The notes: a model not told the origin generated them from the letters alone. A stretch of DNA of 64,000 nucleotides from Nocardia shimofusensis NBRC 100134 (GCF_001613125.1 NZ_BDBT01000011.1:124001-188000), one strand, 5' to 3'. Counted from the first letter of the stretch, positions 16,236 to 24,542 are shown. A program made the numbers and translations.

Positions 16236-18498
16236 CGAGGTCTTGGACCTTTCCGCCGGCCAGGATCTGGCCGGTCTCGACGGATTTGAGCGCGCCGATG
16301 ATGGCGTCGAGTTTGCTCAGGGTGCGGGTGTTCTTCTCCACCACTCGAGCGAGGCCAGCGGACTGGGCGTCGCCGATCATGCGTTGGGTGTCGTGGCGTT
16401 GACGACGGTGCTGTTCCAAGAACTCGGTGGTGGTGATGAAGAACCGGCAGTCCAGACAGGGGTTGGCGTATTCGCAGTCGGTTTGGACCGGGGCACCGCA
16501 ATATCCGTTTGGCAGAGTTACTTTCGCGCGCACCATGCTCAGCTTTGCCCATGCCGCCTCGGCGAGCGGGTGATCGGAGGCTATGGTCGCGGGTCGGCCT
16601 TGGGCGTCGATCTTGACGGCTTTGAGCCAGTGCTCGCGCAGTGTGTCGTTGTGCAGTCGGGCATAGACCGCGGTCATGGTCGGTGACATGTGATCGAGCA
16701 GCGCCTGGACTACCGGTTGGGGGACGTCGGCGTTGATCAACCTGGTGCCCAGGGTGTGTCGGAACTGGTGGAAGGTCACCCGGACCGGTCGCTGGTGTTC
16801 ATCGACGAGTGCCAACTGTTGCAACCAGCGTTCCAGCTGTTGGCGTAGTCGGGTGCTGCTGGCGTGGCGGCTGCCGTCGATGTTGCGGTGGACCGCGGGG
16901 AACAACCACGGAGACCCGCCCGGGAACCGGTCGAGTACCGCCCGCTGCTGCGCGAGGATCTTTCCCGCGAGTTCCTCGGAGAGGGGGAAGAAGGCGGGCC
17001 GATCCGACATCTTGCGGTTAAGCCAGGCCAGGTAGGGGTTGTTGTCCTCGTCGCGGACAATACACTCGAATGGCAGGGTGCGCACGTCCTTGAGCCGGAG
17101 CCCGCAGTTGATGAGGATCTCCACGATCAGACGGCCGTCCGGTGAGGGGAACTGAGCCAGGGACTGCGGGGATTCGATCTGGCGCATGAGGTGCTCGGCG
17201 ATGAATCGTGGCTTGGCGTGGGGGCGTTCGGGCAGGTCGTCGTAGATGACCGCATTGCGCGGCAGCTCCGTCTGCCATTCGTGGCGGTGGACGTCGGTGA
17301 GGAAGGTGCTGATGGAGACGATCATCGCTTTGCGTGTCACCGGATCGGGGACACTTGTCTGCAGTTGGGCCAGCCAGCCCTCGATGCGGACACGTGTGAG
17401 TTGCGCCGGTGCTGCCTCGGTCCCGATCGTCGCGGCGAGGTATTCCGATAGCAGTTGGCACGCTCGGATGTTGATCGCGACCGTCGCGGGGTTCAGCTCA
17501 CGGCTCAGCCGCCATCGGCACCAGCGGCGAACCAGTTCGTTGAGCCAGGGCTGGGTGATGCCGCCGAAGCGAAGGCGCCGGACGGCCTCGGTGTTCAAGC
17601 CAAGGTGCTTGAGGTCCCAGAGCTGGCGGGGGTACTGATCGGCCCATGGGTCAGCCTCGATCAGCAACGCTCGCAACTCGAATCGGGTATCGGTGATGAA
17701 CGCCAGCGACAAGGTGTCGTAGTTGGCCGGCTTCGGGCGGCAGAACGCCTTCCACTGCGCATCATCCCAGTCCAGCAGGCTGTGCACGCCAGCCGACCGG
17801 ATCCAGGTCACCGCTTTGGTCACGACTCGCGGTGCTGTGTGCTGGTGGCCTTGCTCATGTCGACGCTGCAGCCCGTAGCCGATCTCGAGCCGCAGCGCTC
17901 CGTTCAGATCGTGCAGACGGACATGCGGGTGACGGCTTCGCTCGATGTGGACGAACCACTCGTGCAATGGCATGCGCCCGCCGTAGCGCCAGCTCTCGTA
18001 GTGAGCACGACAGAGTTCCATGCTCGGGCCGTCGGTCCATCGCTCACAGCCCGGGAACCGGCATTCCGACTCGATCGACGCCCGCGGCGGCGAGTAGAGC
18101 GTGTGTGCAACCCATGCTTGCAGATCGGGGCTGCCGTGACGCATCCACGTCTCGGCATGTCGGTGGCACAGACCTTTCGACTTCGCCGCCCGGTTGCACT
18201 GCCCGATCAGGCAGTCGGGCACGATTCGCCGCGCCCGGGTGGCCAGATCCTCGCCGCCTACCCACTGCTCGATCTCAGGGGAGCCGTCCTTCTTCCACCG
18301 CTGATAGTGCCCCTGACACAACCGGCGAGACGCGAAGCTCAGCGCGATGCCGCACGACGGGATCCGGCAGACCCCCTGGACGAAGACCAGGCTTTCAGGT
18401 GGCGGGTAGAACACTTCCCCGCGAAACGGTGGCGTGACCGTTTGCATCAGCCGCTCGAGCAACCCCGCAGCGGTATCGGACCTCAGCGGTGTGGTCAC
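16222..18498 (-). CDS. TnpB-like tyrosine recombinase with zinc-finger N-terminus
   Basis: A 758-residue phage-integrase-family recombinase, the second of a co-acting pair as in Tn554. The first ~170 residues hold three similar Cys/Cys/Cys/His units (CRIPSCGI with LCQGHYQRW, CLIGQC with LCHRHAETW, CRFPGCERW with LCRAHYESW), likely target-DNA zinc fingers. The catalytic part shows Arg in NCGLRLKDVRTL, HQFRHTLGTRL for the H-x-x-R box, LLDHM, and the Tyr in MTAVYARLH. A C-terminal CEYANPCLDC cluster is typical of TnpB. ATG 18498 overlaps the tnpA stop (ATGA). Confidence 0.88.
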   Translation of the reverse strand: MTTPLRSDTAAGLLERLMQTVTPPFRGEVFYPPPESLVFVQGVCRIPSCGIALSFASRRLCQGHYQRWKKDGSPEIEQWVGGEDLATRARRIVPDCLIGQCNRAAKSKGLCHRHAETWMRHGSPDLQAWVAHTLYSPPRASIESECRFPGCERWTDGPSMELCRAHYESWRYGGRMPLHEWFVHIERSRHPHVRLHDLNGALRLEIGYGLQRRHEQGHQHTAPRVVTKAVTWIRSAGVHSLLDWDDAQWKAFCRPKPANYDTLSLAFITDTRFELRALLIEADPWADQYPRQLWDLKHLGLNTEAVRRLRFGGITQPWLNELVRRWCRWRLSRELNPATVAINIRACQLLSEYLAATIGTEAAPAQLTRVRIEGWLAQLQTSVPDPVTRKAMIVSISTFLTDVHRHEWQTELPRNAVIYDDLPERPHAKPRFIAEHLMRQIESPQSLAQFPSPDGRLIVEILINCGLRLKDVRTLPFECIVRDEDNNPYLAWLNRKMSDRPAFFPLSEELAGKILAQQRAVLDRFPGGSPWLFPAVHRNIDGSRHASSTRLRQQLERWLQQLALVDEHQRPVRVTFHQFRHTLGTRLINADVPQPVVQALLDHMSPTMTAVYARLHNDTLREHWLKAVKIDAQGRPATIASDHPLAEAAWAKLSMVRAKVTLPNGYCGAPVQTDCEYANPCLDCRFFITTTEFLEQHRRQRHDTQRMIGDAQSAGLARVVEKNTRTLSKLDAIIGALKSVETGQILAGGKVQDLDAAG

Positions 18499-19613
18499 TC
18501 CTGGTTCGTTCCTTCCCGCAGCACCCCTGCCCCGACGAGGGCGGTGCGATGGTCTTCGGCACTCAGATGTGAATATGTCATCTCGGTGGTCTGCGAATTC
18601 GTATGCCCCAGCAGTTCCGCCACGATCTCCACACGCATCCCCGCTCGCAGCAACCGGGTCGCGTAGGTGTGGCGTGCGATGTGCGGGGTGAAGAACTTCA
18701 CTCCCGACCGGGCACGCAGTCGCGCCGCCAATTTCTCAACGTTGGCATCGGTCATCGGAGATCCGATCGGCGGCCGGAACAGGTTGACGAACACGTAGTC
18801 ACTGTCCAGGGCACCGTATTCGACCTCCATGTACTCCGCGTAGAGATCGAACACTGTGTCCGCGGCCGGTACCATCCGCGGCTTGAGTCGTTTGACCCGC
18901 GCGTCGTTGGCGTTGTCCTCACGGGCCACGACGTGGACCTCACCGGAGCGCAGTTTCAGATCATGATGGCGCAGCCCCAGCGCCTCACCGAGCCGCAGTC
19001 CCGTCTCGAACAGCAACACGATCAAGAAGCGGTCCCGCAGCCGCGAGCACGCATCCTGCACCGCCCTCTGCTGCTCGGCGGTGACCGTCTTGGGCACCGT
19101 GCGATGCGCATGGATCCGGATCGGGCTGAACTCCTTTCCGCCGCGACGCCTGGTATGCACGAGCAGTGGTACGTAGCCGCCAGTAGGGCGCGGACCCATC
19201 AACTCCCCGAGCAACGCCGGCACCGAATCGTCCCGCCGAGAATGGAATCGATAGAACGAGGCCACCGCAGCACGCTTACGCACCAGAGTTGTTCGCTCCA
19301 CCGCTGACGGGCCGCCCGGGAGAACGAGGATCCCCGGACGTCGAGCATCCTTCGGCCGCTGTAGCCAGTTGAAGAACTCCGACAGCTGCTCCACACTCAG
19401 CTCCCGATAGTCCCACTCGCGCTGGCCGAGCCACTCGAACAGATCCCGCAGATCGTAGGCGTACCCCTCCACGGTGTTCGGAGCCTTACCCACCGCCACC
19501 AGGTGCGACAAGAACTCCTCGACCGGCCACACCGGCACCCCGGCCCCATCGACCACCGTGAACGAACGCCGCCCCGTACCCGGCGACCGCAACCGCTGTA
19601 CCCGAAGCAGCAA
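18495..19613 (-). CDS. TnpA-like tyrosine recombinase
   Basis: A 372-residue site-specific recombinase. It has an N-terminal SAM-like core-binding domain (PVEEFLSHLVAVGKAPNTVEGY) and a catalytic domain with all expected residues: Arg in ETGLRLGEALGL, HIARHTYATRL, LGHTNSQTTEMTY with the nucleophile Tyr. Size matches TnpA of Tn554. The start is taken at TTG 19613 behind a G-rich stretch; other starts nearby are possible. It is the promoter-proximal gene of the operon and transcribes away from the transposon's inner right end. Confidence 0.87.
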   Translation of the reverse strand: MLLRVQRLRSPGTGRRSFTVVDGAGVPVWPVEEFLSHLVAVGKAPNTVEGYAYDLRDLFEWLGQREWDYRELSVEQLSEFFNWLQRPKDARRPGILVLPGGPSAVERTTLVRKRAAVASFYRFHSRRDDSVPALLGELMGPRPTGGYVPLLVHTRRRGGKEFSPIRIHAHRTVPKTVTAEQQRAVQDACSRLRDRFLIVLLFETGLRLGEALGLRHHDLKLRSGEVHVVAREDNANDARVKRLKPRMVPAADTVFDLYAEYMEVEYGALDSDYVFVNLFRPPIGSPMTDANVEKLAARLRARSGVKFFTPHIARHTYATRLLRAGMRVEIVAELLGHTNSQTTEMTYSHLSAEDHRTALVGAGVLREGTNQE

Positions 19614-19726
19614 CCCTCCCCCTCTCCCCCGAACGACACCATATTGATGAGATGACTATGTAGCAGAGACCGCCGTGTCACTCCAAACTTATTGAGCGTC
19701 AATCACATTCAGCTGGTGAGTCCAGA
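19600..19726 (+). repeat. inner copy of the transposon right-end repeat
   Basis: A 127-bp stretch covering the tnpA start and its upstream region. It is clearly similar to 22041-22165: shared TACCCGA, AGCAACCCTCCC, ACGACACCAT, GTAGCAGAGA, CGTCAA, and TCCAGA at exactly the same distance (18 bases) after CGTCAA. It looks like a complete but unused right end. Confidence 0.75.
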
Positions 19727-19750
19727 CCGGCGACGGGCCCCGGGTCCTGA

Positions 19751-20404
19751 TCAGATGACTGTTCCCGCCAAGATCGCCTCGATGCCCGCACGGAACCGCC
19801 GGTCGCGGTCGCTGCCGAGAATGGCGATAGCGTCGGAGGCGCCGGCGGGTTCGGCTCCGCCGGGGCTGGGAGGGTTTCGGACGAGGTCGTCCCATTCGCC
19901 GGTGGCGACCAGGCCGAGATATGCCTGTTCCTCGATGACGAATCCGACGGTGTAGTTGCGCAGCACGTAGGCGAGGTCTCCAGCGTCGAAGGACGGTAAC
20001 GCGACAGCGTGCAGGAGCGTGCGCAGTGTGGTGCCGAGAGCGACCGTCGCGGCGAACGGCGAGTACGAACCCGCGACGATGCGGCCGCCGTCGCGGAATT
20101 GCAGCATCGCGGCCCGCAGGCGTACGCAGCAGGTGATCACCTGCTCGACCGTGGGTGCGGTGATGTCGATGTCGGACAGGTCGATGGTGTCGTAGACGGC
20201 GTCGGCCATCGCGCGGCGCAGGTCGCGTTGGTTCCGAAAGTGCTTGTAGAGAGCGCCAGGTGTCACGTCGGCAGCGACAGCGAGCCGCCGCACGGTCAGC
20301 GCATCCAGGCCGTGCTCGGCCACGTACTCATGGGCAATCGCCACGAGTCGATCCCGGTTCAGTCCACCACGTGCCGCCACGACCACCGAGCCTACGGCGG
20401 GCAT
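19751..20404 (-). CDS. TetR-family repressor
   Basis: A 217-residue one-component regulator, divergent from the MFS exporter. The N-terminal HTH is typical (ALTVRRLAVAADVTPGALYKHFRNQRDL) and the C-terminal part resembles the tetracycline-repressor-like ligand domain (FAATVALGTTLRTLLHAV and LRNYTVGFVIEEQAYL). A 21-bp palindrome in the shared upstream region (20437-20457) is its probable operator, so it likely represses the pump and itself until a drug-like ligand binds. The ligand is unknown. Confidence 0.85.
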   Translation of the reverse strand: MPAVGSVVVAARGGLNRDRLVAIAHEYVAEHGLDALTVRRLAVAADVTPGALYKHFRNQRDLRRAMADAVYDTIDLSDIDITAPTVEQVITCCVRLRAAMLQFRDGGRIVAGSYSPFAATVALGTTLRTLLHAVALPSFDAGDLAYVLRNYTVGFVIEEQAYLGLVATGEWDDLVRNPPSPGGAEPAGASDAIAILGSDRDRRFRAGIEAILAGTVI

Positions 20405-20436
20405 TGACGCCGACCGCGACGGACTCTAACCTCAGT

Positions 20437-20457
20437 GAGGTGAACAATGTTTACCTC
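20437..20457. promoter_or_regulatory. TetR operator palindrome
   Basis: GAGGTGAAC-AAT-GTTTACCTC: two 9-base arms matching at 8 of 9 around a 3-base centre, in the 62-base space between tetR and the MFS gene. Position, symmetry and length are typical of TetR-family operators. Binding here would block the exporter promoter and probably that of tetR. Confidence 0.75.
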
Positions 20458-20466
20458 GCTGGTTCG

Positions 20467-21876
20467 GTGACGAAATCCCGACCCCGACTGGTTGCGGTAC
20501 TCGCTTTGGCTTGCGGAGCGCAACTGATGGTGGTCCTCGACGGACTCGTGGTGAACGTGGCGCTACCCCAGATACGCCTGGATCTGGACATGACGGCCTC
20601 AGCGCTGCAGTGGGTCGTCAACGGATATCTGGTCACCTTCGGCGGCCTGCTGCTACTGGCCGCCCGCGCCGCCGACCTCATCGGCCACCGCCGAATCTTC
20701 CTCGGCGGCATCGCAGTGTTCACTCTTGCCAGCCTCGCCGGCGGCCTGGCGCACGACCCGACGACCTTGATCGCAGCGCGTGTGCTGCAGGGTGTCGGCG
20801 CAGCGGCGCTGGCACCGGGCAGCCTGAGCCTGCTCACTGCCACGCACACCGGAGAACACCGCGCTCGCGCACTGGCGATCTGGAGCGCAACCTCCAGCGC
20901 AGCCGGTGCACTCGGCCTGGTGCTGGGCGGTGTCGTCACCGATCTCCTGGGATGGCGCTGGGTGCTGCTCATCAACGTCCCGATCGGTGTGCTGCTCTGG
21001 TTACTGACGGCGATGACCCTCACGACCGAGCAGGTACGCGGCAAGCAAGCCCTCGATGTGCCCGGCGCGGTGACCATCACCCTCGGCGTCGGCGTCCTGA
21101 CCTACGCAATATCCCAAACCGGTTCCCTGGGATGGACCTCCAGTCACGTCATCGGCCCCCTGATCGCCGCCATCGCCCTGCTCGGATTGTTCGCTCTCAC
21201 CGAACAGCGCAGCCCACAACCACTGGTGCCACTACCGATCCTGCGTCGACGCAACATCGTGGTCGCCAACACGATCATCGCCGGACTCGGCGCGATCATG
21301 ACCGCCACGATGTACTTTCTGTCGCTCTACCTCCAGCAGATTCTCGGGAACAGCCCGTTGCGCACCGGTCTTGCCCTCGTCCCGATGAGCATCGTGCTCA
21401 CCGGCGGTGCCCTCGCCTCGAAATCGCTGCTTCCCAGAATCGGGATACGCCGACTCATCGCAGCAGGCGGCATCCTCATGACCTGCGGACTCGCTTGGCT
21501 GGCCACCATCACCCCACACAGCGGCTACCTGCATATCCTCGGACCCACACTCGTCTGGGCGGCCGGCGCCAGCATCGTGCTCATGCCCTGTGTCGCCCTG
21601 GCCACCACAGGTATCGACGCCGAACATGCAGGCCTGGCCTCCGGACTGATCAATACCGCTCGAACGATCAGCGGCGCGATCGGGCTCGCCGTTCTGGCCA
21701 CCATTGCCAGCACCGTGACCACCCACTCGACGGCCACCGACGCACTACAGCGAACAGCACACGGATACAGCGCCGCCATCGTCGCCGCAGCGATCATCGC
21801 CGGACTCGTGACCGTCCTCGCCGTTCTGGCCCCAGCGACAAGCACCCCGATTCCCGGTTCTAAGCGAGACGCATAA
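20467..21876 (+). CDS. MFS drug-efflux transporter, 14-TM DHA2 type
   Basis: A proton-driven multidrug exporter of ~469 residues in the cytoplasmic membrane. Visible are the motif-A-like loop RAADLIGHRRIFLGG, motif C in GALGLVLGGVV, LQWVVNGYLVTFGGLLLLAAR of helix 2, and about 14 hydrophobic segments. GTG 20467 is chosen because the upstream in-frame GTG lies inside the TetR operator. It is cargo of the Tn554-like element and probably gives resistance to an antiseptic, dye or antibiotic; the substrate cannot be told from sequence. Confidence 0.87.
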   Translation: MTKSRPRLVAVLALACGAQLMVVLDGLVVNVALPQIRLDLDMTASALQWVVNGYLVTFGGLLLLAARAADLIGHRRIFLGGIAVFTLASLAGGLAHDPTTLIAARVLQGVGAAALAPGSLSLLTATHTGEHRARALAIWSATSSAAGALGLVLGGVVTDLLGWRWVLLINVPIGVLLWLLTAMTLTTEQVRGKQALDVPGAVTITLGVGVLTYAISQTGSLGWTSSHVIGPLIAAIALLGLFALTEQRSPQPLVPLPILRRRNIVVANTIIAGLGAIMTATMYFLSLYLQQILGNSPLRTGLALVPMSIVLTGGALASKSLLPRIGIRRLIAAGGILMTCGLAWLATITPHSGYLHILGPTLVWAAGASIVLMPCVALATTGIDAEHAGLASGLINTARTISGAIGLAVLATIASTVTTHSTATDALQRTAHGYSAAIVAAAIIAGLVTVLAVLAPATSTPIPGSKRDA

Positions 21877-21897
21877 AGAGACACCGAGCGAGTTTCA

Positions 21898-21934
21898 GTC
21901 GTCGCAGCCGCCGCGCGTAGGCGGCTGCTGCGAC
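21898..21934 (+). terminator. strong hairpin after the MFS gene
   Basis: GCAGCCGCC (21904-21912) pairs with GGCGGCTGC (21920-21928), extended by GTCG/CGAC on the outside with a 2-base mismatch. It starts 21 bases after the stop. There is no clear T-run, as is common for actinobacterial terminators. Confidence 0.6.
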
Positions 21935-22040
21935 ATCACCCGGCACTCCTCTGACTCGCGACCCCGTGCGACGAGGACTTTCGGCCCGAACCGCCATTCA
22001 CGTCGTCTGAGGCGGCAGGCGGGAACTTCGCTGTCATCTC

Positions 22041-22165
22041 TACCCGAGGCAGCAACCCTCCCCTCCACCACAACGACACCATGAGACGAGATGTCTAGGT
22101 AGCAGAGACTCCCGCGCCATTCCACGCTGCTTGGACGTCAAGGACATCCGAGCAGCAACTCCAGA
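22041..22165 (+). repeat. outer copy of the transposon right-end repeat
   Basis: A 125-bp relative of 19600-19726 that ends with TCCAGA and leads into TAA and the core hexamer at the ssb junction. It is the end actually joined to the target. Only its first bases resemble the tnpA 5' end; no second tnpA follows. Confidence 0.75.
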
Positions 22166-22168
22166 TAA

Positions 22169-22338
22169 CGCTGACCCGAGGCGCGAGGGTGATCGTCACC
22201 GGACGGCTCAAACAGCGAACCTATGACACCCGCGAAGGCCAGACGCGGACGGTTGTCGAACTCGCCGTCGACGAACTCGGCGCGTCCCTGCGGTATGCCA
22301 CCGCGACCATCTCGAGAGCCAACCGCGCGGCGGCGTAA
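22169..22338 (+). pseudogene. ssb: 3' part of the interrupted ssb
   Basis: Continues the ssb frame after the transposon: CTGACC codons, then RGARVIVTGRLKQRTYD, TRTVVELAVDELGASLRYA and a stop at 22336-22338. Joined to 14940-15153 it gives a 125-residue SSB ending in RANRAAA without an acidic tip. No start codon with a ribosome site precedes it, so it is not expected to be translated alone. Confidence 0.92.
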
Positions 22339-22353
22339 CGAGCAGCTCGAACA

Positions 22354-22406
22354 CCAACGCCGGCCAGACACACGGGAGGAACGGCATCCCGGTGAATCGG
22401 CGTTGG
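22354..22406 (+). promoter_or_regulatory. inverted repeat after ssb
   Basis: CCAACGCCG (22354-22362) pairs perfectly with CGGCGTTGG (22398-22406) around a 35-base loop, 15 bases past the ssb stop. A terminator or gap element like those upstream is likely. Confidence 0.5.
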
Positions 22407-22884
22407 CCGGGACCAGATTCGGGAAAGCGGATCAACCGCCGTTCTGACGTTGCGGCCGAACCCGGGTCCTCCCCATCGAGGTACCGGCGAGAGGACACAG
22501 CCGGTATGCCGGGCCGTTCGGCGCGGCTCAGCGGATCAGGTTGGTGTCGGTGGTGAGGGCTGTTCGTCCGGCCATCTGCCCCGCCTGCCCGAGTGCTACC
22601 AGGGCGTGCTCCCGCCACACTGCGGGCCCGCGCCCGGCCGTCACCGACTTCGCACCGGCGCGCCGCCCCTGACGCTCGCGGCGGTCGGCCGGTCTGGCGC
22701 AGCGAATTCGCCGCCGCCCGCATCGGCGCGTTCCCTCCGTCGTGTCGGGTGCCCGCCCCGGTCGAGTCGCACTCAGGCGGGTCAGACGACCCGCCGCCCA
22801 GCCCCGTGCCGGAGTTGCCTGCCTCGTGCGCGCGTCCGGTGCGGGGCCGAGCTGTTGTCCATCGACAGAACAGGAATCCTGCTG
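22407..22884. other. gene-free region upstream of the relaxase-module paralogue
   Basis: About 480 bp without a convincing gene on either strand; open frames here have no ribosome site and no family resemblance. The one clear structure is the tight hairpin at 22776-22795. A promoter for the next gene may lie here, but no consensus boxes stand out. Confidence 0.5.
22776..22795 (+). promoter_or_regulatory. tight hairpin upstream of the next gene
   Basis: GGCGGGTC and GACCCGCC form a perfect 8-bp stem closed by the tetraloop AGAC, 89 bases upstream of the start at 22885. Confidence 0.55.
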
Positions 22885-24474
22885 ATGACCGCTACATTGA
22901 ACACACCCGACACCACCGTCCCTGCCAAGGCCGCTGATGTGGTCTCGCCGTTCGCCGCCGCGCTCGGCGAAATCGAATACCTGCTCGAGGTCGACCCCGA
23001 TACCGCGCGTGAGCGTTTCACCGCGGTGCTGGCTCTGGCCTCCCCTGATGAGCGGGAGTTCCTCGACCGCGCCGCCGACATCATGGCCCGCTCCCCGTGG
23101 AAGGTCGCCGCCCGCCGCCTCGGGTGGATGGCCAAGAGCCGCCCCGAACTGCGCGCGATGATCATCGACCATACCGCCGACGGCGACCCCGGCCTCTACC
23201 GCCCCGAACTGCCCACCCCATCCGACACCTCCCTCGAAGCCGCCGAATGGGTCCGCCGCTCCATCCGCGACCGCCGCCACCGCGACCGACTCACCGCCAC
23301 CCCCACCCCCGCGACCGACAAAGCCCGCTACCGCGCCGAAGCGATCGACGCCCGCCGCGCCCGCATCCCCGCACCCACGACCGGGAGGGTGAGCCTGCGC
23401 CACCGCGACCGCGATCTGCGGGTGGCCGAACGCCGCGAACGCGAGTACGCCGGCTATGCCGCCGACCGGCTGTTCGCGATCGACACCCCGGTCGACGAGG
23501 ACCGCACCGCGCCGGTGCCCGACCCGAGGAAGGCAGCCGATCAGGTGTGGGCGCACGTGCAGGCTGAGCTGTGGGACCGCAGCTACTTCCTGCACGTCGC
23601 CGACTGCTACACCGAAACCGACCGCCACCTGCTCGCCCCGACGATCCCCGAACGCCACACCGGACACAACGACCGCCACACCGGTCTCGACGACCAAGCG
23701 CGAGAGTTCCTGCACGAGCACGACACCAGGGGCGGGGCCGGGGCCGAGCCGTCCTCGCACCCGCGACGCCCACGTGTCCGCCGCAATCGGCCGCAGCTGC
23801 CGCCGCGGATCACTCCCGCCGATCAGAGCCGCTTCGCCGAACGCCGGACCGGGATCTCGGTTCCTTCCGACTACGACATCCTGCTGCCCTACAGCGAGCT
23901 CGACACACCCGAATCGACCTGGCAGGGCTCCGGGCTGGACTACGACCTCGCCGCCATGACTTCCTACCTCGGATGGCCGTGCGTCGGCTGCTGGATCGAC
24001 CGCCCCGCACGCGACCGCCGCCCCCTCCACGACCGCAACGGCGCCCCGGTCAGCGACGACGGACTCTGCGACGTCTGCCGCGCCGACGGCCGCCCCGGTA
24101 TCCCGGCCCTTCCGGAAGGTTTCGGGCTGCGCTCCTACGTCGCGTCCCGCTGCGCCCACATCACCGCCACCCACCCACGACAGGCCCGCGCCTTGCTCGA
24201 CCGCGTCCGTGACGCCGCCGCGAACACCGGACCGACCTGGCGGCTGATCACCCGGTGGATGGCCGCCAACCTCGACCAGCCCGCCGCCTCCACACGCCGC
24301 CCGGCCCCCGCGCCGCGACGCCCGCGTCGCAGCTCCGCGCTCGGGGCCGGGCAGCGCATCGGACGCTGCGACGCCTGCGCCCGCAACGGCATCGTCCACG
24401 CCGACAACTACTGCACCGGCTGCCGCATCGACCTCGGGCTCGTCCCCACCAGCGGCCGCACGACAGCAGCCTGA
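22885..24474 (+). CDS. free-standing paralogue of the relaxase C-terminal module
   Basis: A 529-residue protein. Several blocks match the relaxase C-terminus (about residues 1460-1760 there) in the same order: a helical start with HGDPGLY-like text (here DGDPGLYRPELP, there SDPGIYQSRPD), LDYDLAAMTSYLGWPCVGCW against LDYDKAATHRARGLECVACN, and DDGLCDVCRADGRPGIP against DDGLCHDCRDTHQPGVP. A further zinc ribbon (CDACARNG with CTGCRID) ends the protein. It has no relaxase or helicase motif. A supporting role in transfer, such as substrate recruitment, is inferred. AGGAA lies upstream of ATG 22885; the frame is open further without a better start. Confidence 0.75.
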   Translation: MTATLNTPDTTVPAKAADVVSPFAAALGEIEYLLEVDPDTARERFTAVLALASPDEREFLDRAADIMARSPWKVAARRLGWMAKSRPELRAMIIDHTADGDPGLYRPELPTPSDTSLEAAEWVRRSIRDRRHRDRLTATPTPATDKARYRAEAIDARRARIPAPTTGRVSLRHRDRDLRVAERREREYAGYAADRLFAIDTPVDEDRTAPVPDPRKAADQVWAHVQAELWDRSYFLHVADCYTETDRHLLAPTIPERHTGHNDRHTGLDDQAREFLHEHDTRGGAGAEPSSHPRRPRVRRNRPQLPPRITPADQSRFAERRTGISVPSDYDILLPYSELDTPESTWQGSGLDYDLAAMTSYLGWPCVGCWIDRPARDRRPLHDRNGAPVSDDGLCDVCRADGRPGIPALPEGFGLRSYVASRCAHITATHPRQARALLDRVRDAAANTGPTWRLITRWMAANLDQPAASTRRPAPAPRRPRRSSALGAGQRIGRCDACARNGIVHADNYCTGCRIDLGLVPTSGRTTAA

Positions 24475-24508
24475 CCTCCGCTCAGCATTCTCTGCCCCCT
24501 TGTTCGCT

Positions 24509-24542
24509 GGTCCGCCGCGGTGCCTACTCCCCGCGGCGGACC
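24509..24542 (+). promoter_or_regulatory. intergenic hairpin
   Basis: GGTCCGCCGCGG (24509-24520) and CCGCGGCGGACC (24531-24542) form a perfect 12-bp stem with a 10-base loop, between the module paralogue and the following small gene. Confidence 0.65.

Larger units (their letters stand above)
15154..22168. mobile_element. Tn554-family transposon inserted in ssb, with ssb and tetR-MFS cargo
   Basis: About 7.0 kb flanked by the hexamer CGCTGA (15148-15153 and 22169-22174), the centre of the interrupted ssb codons. The ends are short inverted repeats: TTATCTAGA on the left against TTATCTGGA on the reverse of the right. It encodes two tyrosine recombinases and a small DUF6262-like protein in the order and spacing of tnpA-tnpB-tnpC of Tn554, a family known for site-specific insertion around a 6-bp core. 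Cargo is a complete ssb near the left end and a tetR-MFS pair near the right end. Removing it with one CGCTGA copy restores ssb exactly. Confidence 0.88.
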
